NCBI RefSeq assembly: GCF_030815415.1
Contig: NZ_JAUSWW010000001.1
Coordinates: forward strand, 4,092,001-4,156,000
From: Streptomyces canus
GTDB lineage: Bacteria > Actinomycetota > Actinomycetes > Streptomycetales > Streptomycetaceae
Reading direction: 5' to 3'
Length of the DNA stretch: 64,000 bases
Both the position numbers and the translations under genes were made by a program. Every line of letters begins with the position of its first letter. Positions within the stretch are counted from its first letter, which is position 1. The notes beneath the pieces were generated by a model, which saw nothing but the letters and a program-made list of their open reading frames with translations, did not search any database and was not told the DNA's origin. This document shows positions 26,183 through 33,988 of the stretch, in pieces.

Positions 26183-27529
26183 TCAGGCTTGCCCCGACGC
26201 CAGTTCGATCACCGTGATGTCCGACGGGGCGCCCACCCGGGTCGGCGGACCCCAGGCGCCGGCGCCGCGGCTGACGTAGAGCTGGGTGTCGCCGTACCGT
26301 TCCAGCCCCGCGACGGTCGGGTTCGCGAGCTCGGCGACGAGGTTGCCGGGCCAGAGCTGGCCGCCGTGGGTGTGGCCGGAGAGCTGGAGGTCCACGCCGT
26401 GGTCGACGGCGTCGTGGATCTGGATGGGCTGGTGGGCGAGGAGCACGCACGCGCGTGCCGTGTCGCGGTCGCCGAGCGCCTTGGTGAAGTCGGGGCCCCG
26501 GCCCTCGCTCTCGCCCGCGATGTCGTTGACGCCGGCGAGGTCGAAGTACGGCAGTTCCGTACGGTCGTTCTCCAGCGGGCGCATACCGAGCCGCCGTACC
26601 TCCCGCACCCACTGGTCGGCGCCGGAGAAGTACTCGTGGTTGCCGGTGACGAAGAACGTGCCGTGCTTCGCCCGGAGTCGGGCCAGGGGTGCCGCCGCGG
26701 GGCCGAGGTCCTTCACGCTGCCGTCCACCAGGTCGCCGACGACCGCGATCAGGTCGGGCTGAGTGGAGTTGATCGTGTCGACGACCGTCTGCGCGAAACC
26801 GCGGCCGAGGACCGGACCGAGGTGGATGTCGCTGACGACGGCGATGCGGTAACCGTGCGCCGCGCGCGGCAGCTTGGCCAGCGGCACGGTGACCCGCTTG
26901 ACCTTCGGGCCGCGCAGGACGCCGTACGTGCCGTACCCGACGGTCCCGATCGCCGCGGCGGCCGCGGCACCGGCGGCCACACGGGAGACGAAGAGTCGGC
27001 GGGAGGGAAGCGGCGTTCCCGGGGCGGCGCCAGGGGCGGATTCCGGCTCGGTTTCCGGGTCTGTTTTCGGGCCTGCGTCCGGGGCCGCTTCCGCGGCGGG
27101 CGGCTGCGGCCCGGCCGCCCGTGATTCCTCGGGCGGCGCGCCCGCCGGGACGGATTCCGGCTGCGGTACGGCTTCGGGCCGCGGCAGGAGGGCCTCGGCG
27201 GGCGCCCGTCGCCTGTCCCGCCGTTCGAGGAAACGTCGCAGCAGGGGCCGTACGACCTCACCCGCCACCGCACCGAGCAGCAGGTAGATCGACAGCGCGA
27301 GCCACAGGAAACCGGGCCACGCCAGCACGCGTTGCAGCCAGAAGGGAGCGCCGGTGCGCTCGCCCACGAGGGCGCCGACCGCCATCAGCCAGCCGCCGGC
27401 GATCAGCGCGGCACCCGCGCGGCGCACCCAGCCGCGGCGCTCGGTGGTGTCGCGGAACAACCGGCGCCACAGGTACCAGTTGCCCGTCACCAGGACGCCC
27501 AGGGCGAGCAGCGCGAAGACGATGACCAC
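26183..27529 (-). CDS. Membrane-anchored calcineurin-like metallophosphoesterase
   Basis: This is a 448-residue protein. The N-terminal third has membrane helices near residues 2-20, 38-58 and 68-92. A Pro/Glu-rich linker (PETEPESAPGAAPGTP) follows, then another hydrophobic stretch resembling a Tat-type motif (PSRRLFVSRVAAGAAAAAAIGTVGYG). The phosphoesterase core has all metal motifs: VVSDIHLG, VVGDLVDG, TGNHEYFSG, LAHQP and LSGHTHGGQLWPG. This is the YkuE/YaeI type, which acts on membrane lipids or UDP-sugar lipids in some bacteria; the substrate here is unknown. The start is GTG at 27529 with a distant GAGGGA. The small membrane gene at 27554-27796 lies 24 nt upstream on the same strand. 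Confidence 0.9.
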   Translation of the reverse strand: MVIVFALLALGVLVTGNWYLWRRLFRDTTERRGWVRRAGAALIAGGWLMAVGALVGERTGAPFWLQRVLAWPGFLWLALSIYLLLGAVAGEVVRPLLRRFLERRDRRRAPAEALLPRPEAVPQPESVPAGAPPEESRAAGPQPPAAEAAPDAGPKTDPETEPESAPGAAPGTPLPSRRLFVSRVAAGAAAAAAIGTVGYGTYGVLRGPKVKRVTVPLAKLPRAAHGYRIAVVSDIHLGPVLGRGFAQTVVDTINSTQPDLIAVVGDLVDGSVKDLGPAAAPLARLRAKHGTFFVTGNHEYFSGADQWVREVRRLGMRPLENDRTELPYFDLAGVNDIAGESEGRGPDFTKALGDRDTARACVLLAHQPIQIHDAVDHGVDLQLSGHTHGGQLWPGNLVAELANPTVAGLERYGDTQLYVSRGAGAWGPPTRVGAPSDITVIELASGQA

Positions 27530-27553
27530 GGAGTCGTATCCCTCAGTTCTCTT

Positions 27554-27796
27554 TTATGACGTCTGGCGCAGTGCGCGCACTCCGCGCAACCCGATGGCCC
27601 CGACGACCGTCCCCAATACGAAGGAAACGACGGCGAGCAGCAGGTGCACCCAGAAGTACGCGGTCGGGTCGCCCGCGTCGTCGAACGCCAGCCCGCTGCC
27701 GTCCTTGACGAGATTCTTGACGAAAGTGATCCAGATGATCCAGCTCCACACCCCGAAGGCGAGCAGGAACCAGGAGACGGGGCGGCTGAGCTTCAT
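27554..27796 (-). CDS. SCO4848-type small membrane protein
   Basis: This 80-residue protein has two membrane helices: residues 7-27 (VSWFLLAFGVWSWIIWITFV) and 45-70 (TAYFWVHLLLAVVSFVLGTVVGAIGLRG). A short loop, KNLVKDGSGLAFDDAGDP, joins them. The sequence and its place beside a D-alanyl-D-alanine carboxypeptidase gene match what I remember as the 'SCO4848 family membrane protein' of Streptomyces. Function is unknown. It probably leads a two-gene unit with the metallophosphoesterase and diverges from the carboxypeptidase gene. Confidence 0.8.
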   Translation of the reverse strand: MKLSRPVSWFLLAFGVWSWIIWITFVKNLVKDGSGLAFDDAGDPTAYFWVHLLLAVVSFVLGTVVGAIGLRGVRALRQTS

Positions 27797-27887
27797 ACGC
27801 CCAGTATCTCCGCCGGGTGTCCGGTTCCGCGTCCGGGGTGGGGCGGGCGGCGGGACTTCCCGGCCCCCGGCATGTACGTTTCCGACC

Positions 27888-29189
27888 GTGTCCGCACCTC
27901 AGAAGACCGCCAGGCGCGCCCTGCTGGTCACTTCCGCCGCCCTGACGTCCTTCGCACTGGCCGCCGCGCCCGCCTTCGCGGCCCCCAGTCCGAAGCCGTC
28001 GGCCTCGGCTTCGTCCTCGGCCAGTCCGTCGGCCACTCCCCCCGCGAAGATGTCGACCGTCGGCGGCGCCCGGCTCGGGCAGCCCGGGACGCAGGTCAAT
28101 CTGGCGAGCGGGGTGCCGGTGCTGCCGAAGGACATCAGCGCGCGGTCGTGGATCGTGGCCGACGCGGAGTCGGGCGAGGTGCTGGCCGCGCACAACGCGC
28201 ACTGGCGGCTGGCCCCGGCGAGCACCCTGAAGATGCTGTTCGCCGACACGCTCCTGCCGAAGTTCCCCAGCACCACCGAGCACAAGGTCGTCCCTGCGGA
28301 CCTGACGGGCGTCGGCGCCGGCTCCAGCATGGTCGGGATAAAGGAGGACGAGACGTACACGGTCCACGACCTGTGGCTCGGCGTCTTCCTGCGCTCGGGC
28401 AACGACGCGGTGCATGTGCTGTCCGCGATGAACGGCGGTGTGAAGAACACCGTCGCGGAGATGAACGAGCATGCCGAGGAACTCCAGGCCCTCGACACGA
28501 ACGTGGTCAGCCCGGACGGCTACGACGCCCCGAGGCAGGTGTCGAGCGCGTACGACCTGACGCTGTTCGCCCGCTCCGGGCTGCAGAAGAAGGACTTCCG
28601 CGAGTACTCCTCGACCGTCACCGCGAAGTTCCCCGGCGAGACCAAGAAGAACAAGAAGGGCAAGAAGGTCCGCGGGTCCTTCGAGATCCAGAACACCAAC
28701 CGGCTGCTGTCCGGCGACTCCGACGTCGATGTCTACCCGGGCATCGCGGGCGTGAAGAACGGCAACACCACCAATGCCGGCGCCACCTTCACCGGCGTCG
28801 TCGAGCAGGGCGGCAAGGTGCTGCTGGTCACGGTCATGAACCCGGAGAAGGACGAGCACAACGAGGTCTACAAGGAGACCGCCAAGCTCTTCGACTGGGG
28901 TTTCAAGGCCGCGGGCAAGGTCGAGCCGGTGGGTGAGCTGGTGCCGCCGAAGGGTGCGGAGGCGCGTGCCCCGGCCGGGGCGAACGACAGCGGCCAGGCG
29001 GGCGGGGCGTCCGCCTCGGCTTCGGGTCCGGCTTCCGGCAAGCCGATGGCGGCCGCCGTCGAGGACGGCTCGGGCGGCATCGGTATCGCCCTGGCGATCA
29101 CCGGTGGGGTGCTGGTGCTGCTGGCGGCGGGCGCGTTCCTCGTCAACCGCCGGTGGCCACTGCCGGATCTGGTACGTCGGCGGCACTGA
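27888..29189 (+). CDS. D-alanyl-D-alanine carboxypeptidase (PBP5/DacA type, S11)
   Basis: This 433-residue serine peptidase trims the terminal D-Ala of peptidoglycan stem peptides. It has a signal peptide (RRALLVTSAALTSFALAAAPAFAAP) and a Ser/Pro linker, then the penicillin-binding fold. The nucleophile motif SxxK is PASTLKM (about residue 113) and the SxN motif is RSGND (about 169). The third motif, normally KTG, is KNG in VKNGNTTNAG (about 289). A C-terminal hydrophobic segment (GIGIALAITGGVLVLLAAGAFLV) plus basic tail anchors it. The start is GTG at 27888: TACGTT lies 8 nt upstream and there is no ribosome site, so it is probably leaderless. Its last 47 nt overlap the convergent BrkB gene. 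Confidence 0.9.
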   Translation: MSAPQKTARRALLVTSAALTSFALAAAPAFAAPSPKPSASASSSASPSATPPAKMSTVGGARLGQPGTQVNLASGVPVLPKDISARSWIVADAESGEVLAAHNAHWRLAPASTLKMLFADTLLPKFPSTTEHKVVPADLTGVGAGSSMVGIKEDETYTVHDLWLGVFLRSGNDAVHVLSAMNGGVKNTVAEMNEHAEELQALDTNVVSPDGYDAPRQVSSAYDLTLFARSGLQKKDFREYSSTVTAKFPGETKKNKKGKKVRGSFEIQNTNRLLSGDSDVDVYPGIAGVKNGNTTNAGATFTGVVEQGGKVLLVTVMNPEKDEHNEVYKETAKLFDWGFKAAGKVEPVGELVPPKGAEARAPAGANDSGQAGGASASASGPASGKPMAAAVEDGSGGIGIALAITGGVLVLLAAGAFLVNRRWPLPDLVRRRH

Positions 29190-30048
29190 CGTCCGTGTCC
29201 TCCTTGCTCTGCGTCGCCGTCCAGGCGGCGCAGAACAGCACCAGCTTCGACGTGAAGTTGATCCACAGCAGCAGCGCGATGGGGACGCCGAAAGCGCCGT
29301 ACATGCTCTTCGACGCCACGCCCTGCATGTAGCCGCTGAGCAGCAGCTTCAGCAGTTCGAACCCGACCGCGCCGATCAGCGCCGCCACCAGCAGCCGGCG
29401 GCGCGTCGGCTGGACGCCGGGCAGCAGGGTGAGGACGTAGAGCAGCAGCAGGAAGTCGGCGAGTACGGCGATCAGGAACGCGACGGTCCGCAGCAGGACC
29501 GCGCCCCAGCCCTCCCGGTCGATGCCGATCTCATCGCTGATCCAGCCGACCATGGCGGAGCCCACGGTGGACGCGGCGATCGTGACGAGCAGGGCGCCGC
29601 CGAGGCCGAACAGCACGCCTGTGTCCTTGGCCTTGCGCAGGAGCGGGTTCCCCTCCTCGTCGGGCAGCTCCCACACCGCGCGCAGACACTCGCGCACGTT
29701 GCCGACCCAGCCGATGCCGGTGAACAGCAGGACGGCGCCGGCGATGAGGCCGATGGTGCCGGCGTTCGCGACCAGGCTCTCGATGTCCAGCTGGTCGGAG
29801 ATGCCGGGCACCTGGTCGGCGAGCTTGTCCTGCAGTTCCTTCTGCTGCGACGTGCTGAGGGTCGCGGCGGCGACCGCGGCGGCCACCGTCAGCAGGGGGA
29901 ACAGCGCGATGAAGCTGATGAACGTCATCGCGGCGGCCAGCCGGGCCCACTTCACCCGGTCCAGGCGCTCGTACGACCGCCACGCGTGCGTGGCCATCAG
30001 CCGGGCGACCGCCGGCCCGACCACAGGGAGTTTCTTCAGCCAGTCCAT
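29143..30048 (-). CDS. YihY/BrkB family membrane protein
   Basis: This 301-residue integral membrane protein has six predicted helices. The first two are near residues 40-65 (LAAAMTFISFIALFPLLTVAAAVAAA) and 95-120; the rest lie in the C-terminal half, ending in FGVPIALLLWINFTSKLVLFCAAWTA. The N-terminal WARLAAAMTFISFIALFPLL and the central LPDEEGNPLLRKAKD are family marks. Proteins of this family were once called ribonuclease BN; that assignment is obsolete and the true role is unknown. GGGGAG precedes the ATG at 30048, preferred to a GTG/ATG further out. The last 15 codons overlap the end of the carboxypeptidase gene on the other strand. Confidence 0.85.
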   Translation of the reverse strand: MDWLKKLPVVGPAVARLMATHAWRSYERLDRVKWARLAAAMTFISFIALFPLLTVAAAVAAATLSTSQQKELQDKLADQVPGISDQLDIESLVANAGTIGLIAGAVLLFTGIGWVGNVRECLRAVWELPDEEGNPLLRKAKDTGVLFGLGGALLVTIAASTVGSAMVGWISDEIGIDREGWGAVLLRTVAFLIAVLADFLLLLYVLTLLPGVQPTRRRLLVAALIGAVGFELLKLLLSGYMQGVASKSMYGAFGVPIALLLWINFTSKLVLFCAAWTATQSKEDTDVSAADVPDPAVATGG

Positions 30049-30151
30049 GATCCGACTCTCCCCTCGGTGCGGAACACCCATGTGCGGGTACCCCGAAAGC
30101 GCAGGACAGTGGCGGATGCCGTGCCGATGCCGAGGAGTTCTCCGCGGGTGT

Positions 30152-31129
30152 CTACCAAGGGGTCACCGCCAGCCCGTACATCGCGAGCCAGACCAGGCCG
30201 ATGAGGGCCAGGGCGCGGTCGCCCAGGACGACCTCCTCGGGTTCGCCCGCCGTGCCGCGGTCGGCGAAGACGGCGTAGCGGAGGACGGCGAGGATGAAGG
30301 CGACCACGGACAGCTGACGCCAGGGCAGCACACTGCTGTGTGTGCCGCCTTCCTCCAGCGCCCACAGGCAGTACCCGAGGACGGCGACGCCGGCCGCCAA
30401 CTGCCAGACGAACCGCAGGTATCCGGTGGTGTACTCGGTCAGCAACGCCCGCGTGGCGCCCGCTTCCCCGGCCATCTGCACCGCTTCCGAGTAGCGCTTG
30501 GCCGCCACCATGAACAGGGCCCCGAATCCGGTCGTGATCAGGAACCACCGTGAGAGCGGGATGCCCAGCGCGAGCCCGCCGACCATGGCCCGCATCAGGA
30601 ACCCGGTCGCGACCAGGACGAGGTCCACGACGAGGACGTGCTTGAGGCTGACGCAGTAGGCCAGTTGCATGCCCAGGTAGGCGGCCAGCAGGGCCGGGAC
30701 GAGGGGCGGGGTGAGCCAGACGGCTCCGGCGAGCGCGAGGGCGGCGAGGACGCCTCCGACGGTGTACGCGAGGGACACGGGGACCCGTCCGGCGGCGACC
30801 GGGCGGTGGCGTTTGGTGGGGTGGGCGCGGTCGGCCTCGGCGTCGCGGGCGTCGTTGATCAGATAGACGGCGGCGGCGCAGGCCGTGAACAGCGCGAAGA
30901 CCAGAGCGAGTCGGGTGAGGGCGTGCGCGGTGAAGAGCTGCCCCGCCGCGGCCGGGGCGGCGATGACGAGGATGTTCTTGACCCACTGCTTGGGGCGCGC
31001 GGTCCTGACGAGGCCGCCCAGGAGGGAGCCCTCGCGGGGTGGTGGGGTGCGGCGTGGAGGCGTGCGCTGCTCCAGAAGCGCCGTGCTCTTGGAGGGCGCG
31101 CTGTTGGTGAGGGGCGCTGCCTCAGTCAC
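30152..31129 (-). CDS. Decaprenyl-phosphate phosphoribosyltransferase (UbiA family)
   Basis: This 325-residue polytopic prenyltransferase probably joins PRPP to polyprenyl phosphate to give polyprenylphosphoryl-5-phosphoribose, the first step to DPA. After a Pro-rich N-terminus, ARPKQWVKNILVIAAP begins the UbiA domain. The first Asp motif is LINDARDAEADRAHPTKRHRP and the second is in YCVSLKHVLVVDLVLVATGFLMRAM; about eight helices follow. Both match the actinobacterial DPPR synthase (Rv3806c type) rather than quinone prenyltransferases. The start is GTG at 31129, overlapping the end of the PAP2 gene by 8 nt, so the two are coupled. Assignment is strengthened by DprE1 and DprE2 genes on the other side. 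Confidence 0.85.
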   Translation of the reverse strand: MTEAAPLTNSAPSKSTALLEQRTPPRRTPPPREGSLLGGLVRTARPKQWVKNILVIAAPAAAGQLFTAHALTRLALVFALFTACAAAVYLINDARDAEADRAHPTKRHRPVAAGRVPVSLAYTVGGVLAALALAGAVWLTPPLVPALLAAYLGMQLAYCVSLKHVLVVDLVLVATGFLMRAMVGGLALGIPLSRWFLITTGFGALFMVAAKRYSEAVQMAGEAGATRALLTEYTTGYLRFVWQLAAGVAVLGYCLWALEEGGTHSSVLPWRQLSVVAFILAVLRYAVFADRGTAGEPEEVVLGDRALALIGLVWLAMYGLAVTPW

Positions 31130-31658
31130 ACGCGCCGCCTCGCATCCAGCGCGCTCCGGCGCGTGCCGTGAGCGCTCCCAGTGCCGCGCCCGCCGCGACG
31201 TCCGAGGGGTAGTGGACTCCGACGACCAGGCGCGAGAGGCACATCGCGGCGGCGAAAGGCGGGAGGGCGCGTGCCCCCAGTACGCCGAAGGCGACCGCGG
31301 CGGCGGTCGCGGAGGCCGCGTGCGAGCTCGGGAAGGAGTGTCGGCCGGCGGTGCGGACGAGGGGTTCGACGTGCGCGGGGCGCGGGCGCCGCACCACCCT
31401 CTTCACGCCCATGCTGACGACGTGCGCGCCAGCGACGAGCGCTGTTCCGCGCAGCCAGGCGCCGCGCCGCGCGCTGTCCACGGCGGCCCCCGCGAGGCCC
31501 GCCGCGAGCCACAGTGCCCCGTGCTCGCCGGCCCAGGACAGGGCACGCGCGGCACCGCCGACGCGCGGGTCGGCACCGCACGCCCGGAACGCCGCGAGGA
31601 TGCGGTGATCCATGCCGTCGAGGGCGTCGGGGCGGGCGCGGTCGTCGAATCGGTCCAT
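31122..31658 (-). CDS. PAP2 phosphatase, probable polyprenylphosphoryl-5-phosphoribose phosphatase
   Basis: This 178-residue membrane phosphatase has the three PAP2 motifs: KRVVRRPRP, the RHSFPSSHAASA loop with catalytic His, and SRLVVGVHYPSDVAAG. Hydrophobic segments flank them. In mycobacteria the equivalent gene (Rv3807c) lies beside the DPPR synthase and is thought to remove the 5-phosphate from DPPR. The same pairing and overlap here support that role. No ribosome site is visible before the ATG at 31658. Other in-frame ATGs lack one too, and the conserved region requires a start at least this far out. Confidence 0.8.
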   Translation of the reverse strand: MDRFDDRARPDALDGMDHRILAAFRACGADPRVGGAARALSWAGEHGALWLAAGLAGAAVDSARRGAWLRGTALVAGAHVVSMGVKRVVRRPRPAHVEPLVRTAGRHSFPSSHAASATAAAVAFGVLGARALPPFAAAMCLSRLVVGVHYPSDVAAGAALGALTARAGARWMRGGACD

Positions 31659-31801
31659 GGAGAGCCACTGTTCACGTCAGCACCGGGATAACTCCGGCAA
31701 TATTGAGCGACATCCCATTAATCACCCATTTCGGGGAGAGGATGAATGTCCCGGAATGTTTGGGAATCAATCGCCCACTCAAGGGCGATACGGTCACCGA
31801 C

Positions 31802-33151
31802 ATGTCTGCCGAGACCGTTTCCGTCACGGGATGGGGCCGCACGGCACCCACCACGGCCCGCCTGATCCGCCCACGGACCTACGAGGAGGCCGCGGCCGCC
31901 GTCCGGGGGTGCGGACCCCGTGGAGGCATCGCCAGAGGCCTGGGACGGGCGTACGGGGACGCCGCGCAGAACGCCGGCGGAGCGGTCCTCGACATGACGG
32001 GCCTGGACCGCGTCCACGTGATCGACGCCGCCGACGGCATCGTGCTGTGCGACGCGGGCGTCTCCCTGCACCGGCTGATGCGGGTGCTGCTGCCGCTGGG
32101 CTGGTTCGTGCCGGTGACGCCCGGCACCCGCCAGGTCACGGTCGGCGGAGCGATCGGCGCCGACATCCACGGCAAGAACCACCACGTCTGCGGTGCCTTC
32201 TCGCGGCACGTCCTGTCCTTCGAACTCCTCACCGCCGACGGCGAGGTCCGCACGGTGAGCCGCGGCACGCCCCTGTTCGACGCGACCACCGGCGGCATGG
32301 GCCTGACCGGCGTGATCCTGACCGCGACGGTCCGGCTCCAGCCGGTCGAAACGGCGCTGATGTCGGTGGACACCGAACGGGCACGGGACCTGGACGACCT
32401 GATGGCCCGTCTGTCGGCCTCCGACGACCGGTACCGCTACTCGGTCGCCTGGATCGACCTGCTCGCGCGCGGTGCGGCGACGGGGCGCGCGGTCCTGACC
32501 GGCGGCGACCACGCGCCCTTGGAGGCGCTCGGCACCCGCGCGCGCAGAGAGCCGCTGGCCTTGCGCACCTCCCGGCTCCCGGCGATGCCCGCCCACCTCC
32601 CGGAGGGCCTGCTCACCCGGACGACCGTGGGCCTCTTCAACGAGCTCTGGTACCGCAAGGCGCCACGCGCGCGTACCGGGCAGCTCCAGAGCATCTCCGC
32701 CTTCTTCCACCCCCTGGACGGCGTGCCCCACTGGAACCGCGTCTACGGCCGCGGCGGCCTCGTGCAGTACCAGTTCGTCGTCGGGTACGGCCAGGAGGAG
32801 GCCCTGCGCCGGATCGTGCGCCGCGTCTCGGAGCGCCGCTGCCCCTCCTTCCTGGCCGTCCTCAAGCGCTTCGGCGACGCCGACCCGGGCTGGCTCTCCT
32901 TCCCCGTGCCCGGCTGGACGCTCGCCCTCGACATCCCGGCGGGCCTGCCGGGCCTCGGCGCCCTCCTGGACGAACTGGACGAGGAGGTGGCCGCCGCCGG
33001 GGGCCGCGTCTACCTCGCCAAGGACTCCCGGCTGCGGCCCGAGCTGCTCGCGGCGATGTATCCGCGCCTCGACGACTTCCGGGCGCTGCGCGCCGAGCTG
33101 GACCCGCGCGCGGTGTTCGTCTCGGACCTGTCGCGCCGTCTCTCCCTCTAG
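31802..33151 (+). CDS. Decaprenylphosphoryl-beta-D-ribose 2'-oxidase (DprE1-like)
   Basis: This 449-residue FAD enzyme oxidises the ribose 2'-OH of the lipid-linked sugar as half of the epimerase pair. It starts VSVTGWGRTAPT, as in mycobacterial DprE1. The FAD domain includes GLGRAYGDAAQNAGG and VTVGGAIGADIHGKNHH, and the C-terminal half has FHPLDGVPHWNRVYGRGGLVQYQFVVG and the final Lys region VYLAKDSRL. The position that holds the benzothiazinone-reactive Cys in mycobacteria (GWNICVDF) is GWTLALDI here, with Ala375. The ATG at 31802 is preceded by TACGGT at 7 nt (leaderless pattern); an ATG at 31742 after GGGGAGAGG would add 20 residues. dprE2 follows 51 nt later. Confidence 0.88.
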   Translation: MSAETVSVTGWGRTAPTTARLIRPRTYEEAAAAVRGCGPRGGIARGLGRAYGDAAQNAGGAVLDMTGLDRVHVIDAADGIVLCDAGVSLHRLMRVLLPLGWFVPVTPGTRQVTVGGAIGADIHGKNHHVCGAFSRHVLSFELLTADGEVRTVSRGTPLFDATTGGMGLTGVILTATVRLQPVETALMSVDTERARDLDDLMARLSASDDRYRYSVAWIDLLARGAATGRAVLTGGDHAPLEALGTRARREPLALRTSRLPAMPAHLPEGLLTRTTVGLFNELWYRKAPRARTGQLQSISAFFHPLDGVPHWNRVYGRGGLVQYQFVVGYGQEEALRRIVRRVSERRCPSFLAVLKRFGDADPGWLSFPVPGWTLALDIPAGLPGLGALLDELDEEVAAAGGRVYLAKDSRLRPELLAAMYPRLDDFRALRAELDPRAVFVSDLSRRLSL

Positions 33152-33202
33152 GCAATCCCGGCAACTTCCGCTCACCCCAGGCAACCTCTAGGAGCTGCTG
33201 TC

Positions 33203-33958
33203 GTGAAGGACGCCTTCGGCATCCCCCAGTCCCTGCTCGTCCTCGGCGGCACGTCCGAGATCGCGCTGGCCACCGCGCGCCGCCTCGTCGCCCGTCGCTG
33301 CCGCACGGTGTGGCTGGCGGGCCGCCCCTCCCCCGCGCTGGAACGGTCCGCGACCGATCTGCGCGCACTGGGGGCCGACGTACACACCGTCGCCTTCGAC
33401 GCGCTCACCCCCGAGTCCCACGAGACGGTCCTCGGCAAGGTCTTCGCGGAGGGCGACATCGACATGGTGCTGCTCGCCTTCGGGATCCTCGGCGACCAGG
33501 CGCACGACGAGCGTGAGCCGGCGAGCGCGGTGCGGGTCGCGCAGACCAACTACACGGGCGGGGTGTCGGCCGCCCTGGTCTCCGCGCGCGCGTTGCAGGC
33601 GCAGGGCCACGGCTCCCTGGTGGTCCTCTCCTCGGTCGCCGGCGAACGCGCCCGTCGCTCCAACTTCATCTACGGCTCCAGCAAGGCCGGCCTCGACGCC
33701 TTCACCCAGGGCCTGGGCGACGCCCTGCACGGCACCGGCGTGCACGTCATGGTCGTACGCCCCGGGTTCGTACGTTCGAAGATGACGGCGGGCCTTCCGG
33801 AGGCACCACTGGCGACGACACCGGAGGCGGTGGCGACGGCGATCGAACTGGGTCTGAGGCGCCGCTCGGAGACGGTGTGGGTGCCGGGGGTGCTGCGCGT
33901 GGTGATGTCGGCCCTGCGGCACGTACCGCGAGAGCTGTTCCGAAGGCTGCCGGTCTGA
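33203..33958 (+). CDS. Decaprenylphosphoryl-2-keto-ribose reductase (DprE2-like SDR)
   Basis: This 251-residue short-chain dehydrogenase has the nucleotide-binding motif VLGGTSEIALATARRL, an internal AFGILGDQ (in place of the usual NAG) and the catalytic Ser in VVLSSVAGERARRSNFIYGSSKAG with Tyr-x-x-x-Lys. A C-terminal helix, VLRVVMSALRHVPRELFRRLPV, probably contacts the membrane or DprE1. It completes the epimerisation of ribose to arabinose on the lipid carrier. GTG at 33203 is set by AGGAG 9 nt upstream. Its 3' side ends at a hairpin shared with the convergent gene. Confidence 0.87.
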   Translation: MKDAFGIPQSLLVLGGTSEIALATARRLVARRCRTVWLAGRPSPALERSATDLRALGADVHTVAFDALTPESHETVLGKVFAEGDIDMVLLAFGILGDQAHDEREPASAVRVAQTNYTGGVSAALVSARALQAQGHGSLVVLSSVAGERARRSNFIYGSSKAGLDAFTQGLGDALHGTGVHVMVVRPGFVRSKMTAGLPEAPLATTPEAVATAIELGLRRRSETVWVPGVLRVVMSALRHVPRELFRRLPV

Positions 33959-33968
33959 GCGGTTCGGA

Positions 33969-33988
33969 CGCGCCCCTTCAGGGGCGCG
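33969..33988. terminator. Bidirectional hairpin whose loop holds a stop codon
   Basis: CGCGCCCC pairs with GGGGCGCG across the loop TTCA. The minus-strand reading of TCA (33978-33980) is the TGA stop of the 2'-5' RNA ligase-like gene. The following GGGAAACTGCGCGAC resembles a dispersed Streptomyces repeat that I recall as GGGGCGCGGGGAACTGCGCGA. Confidence 0.7.
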
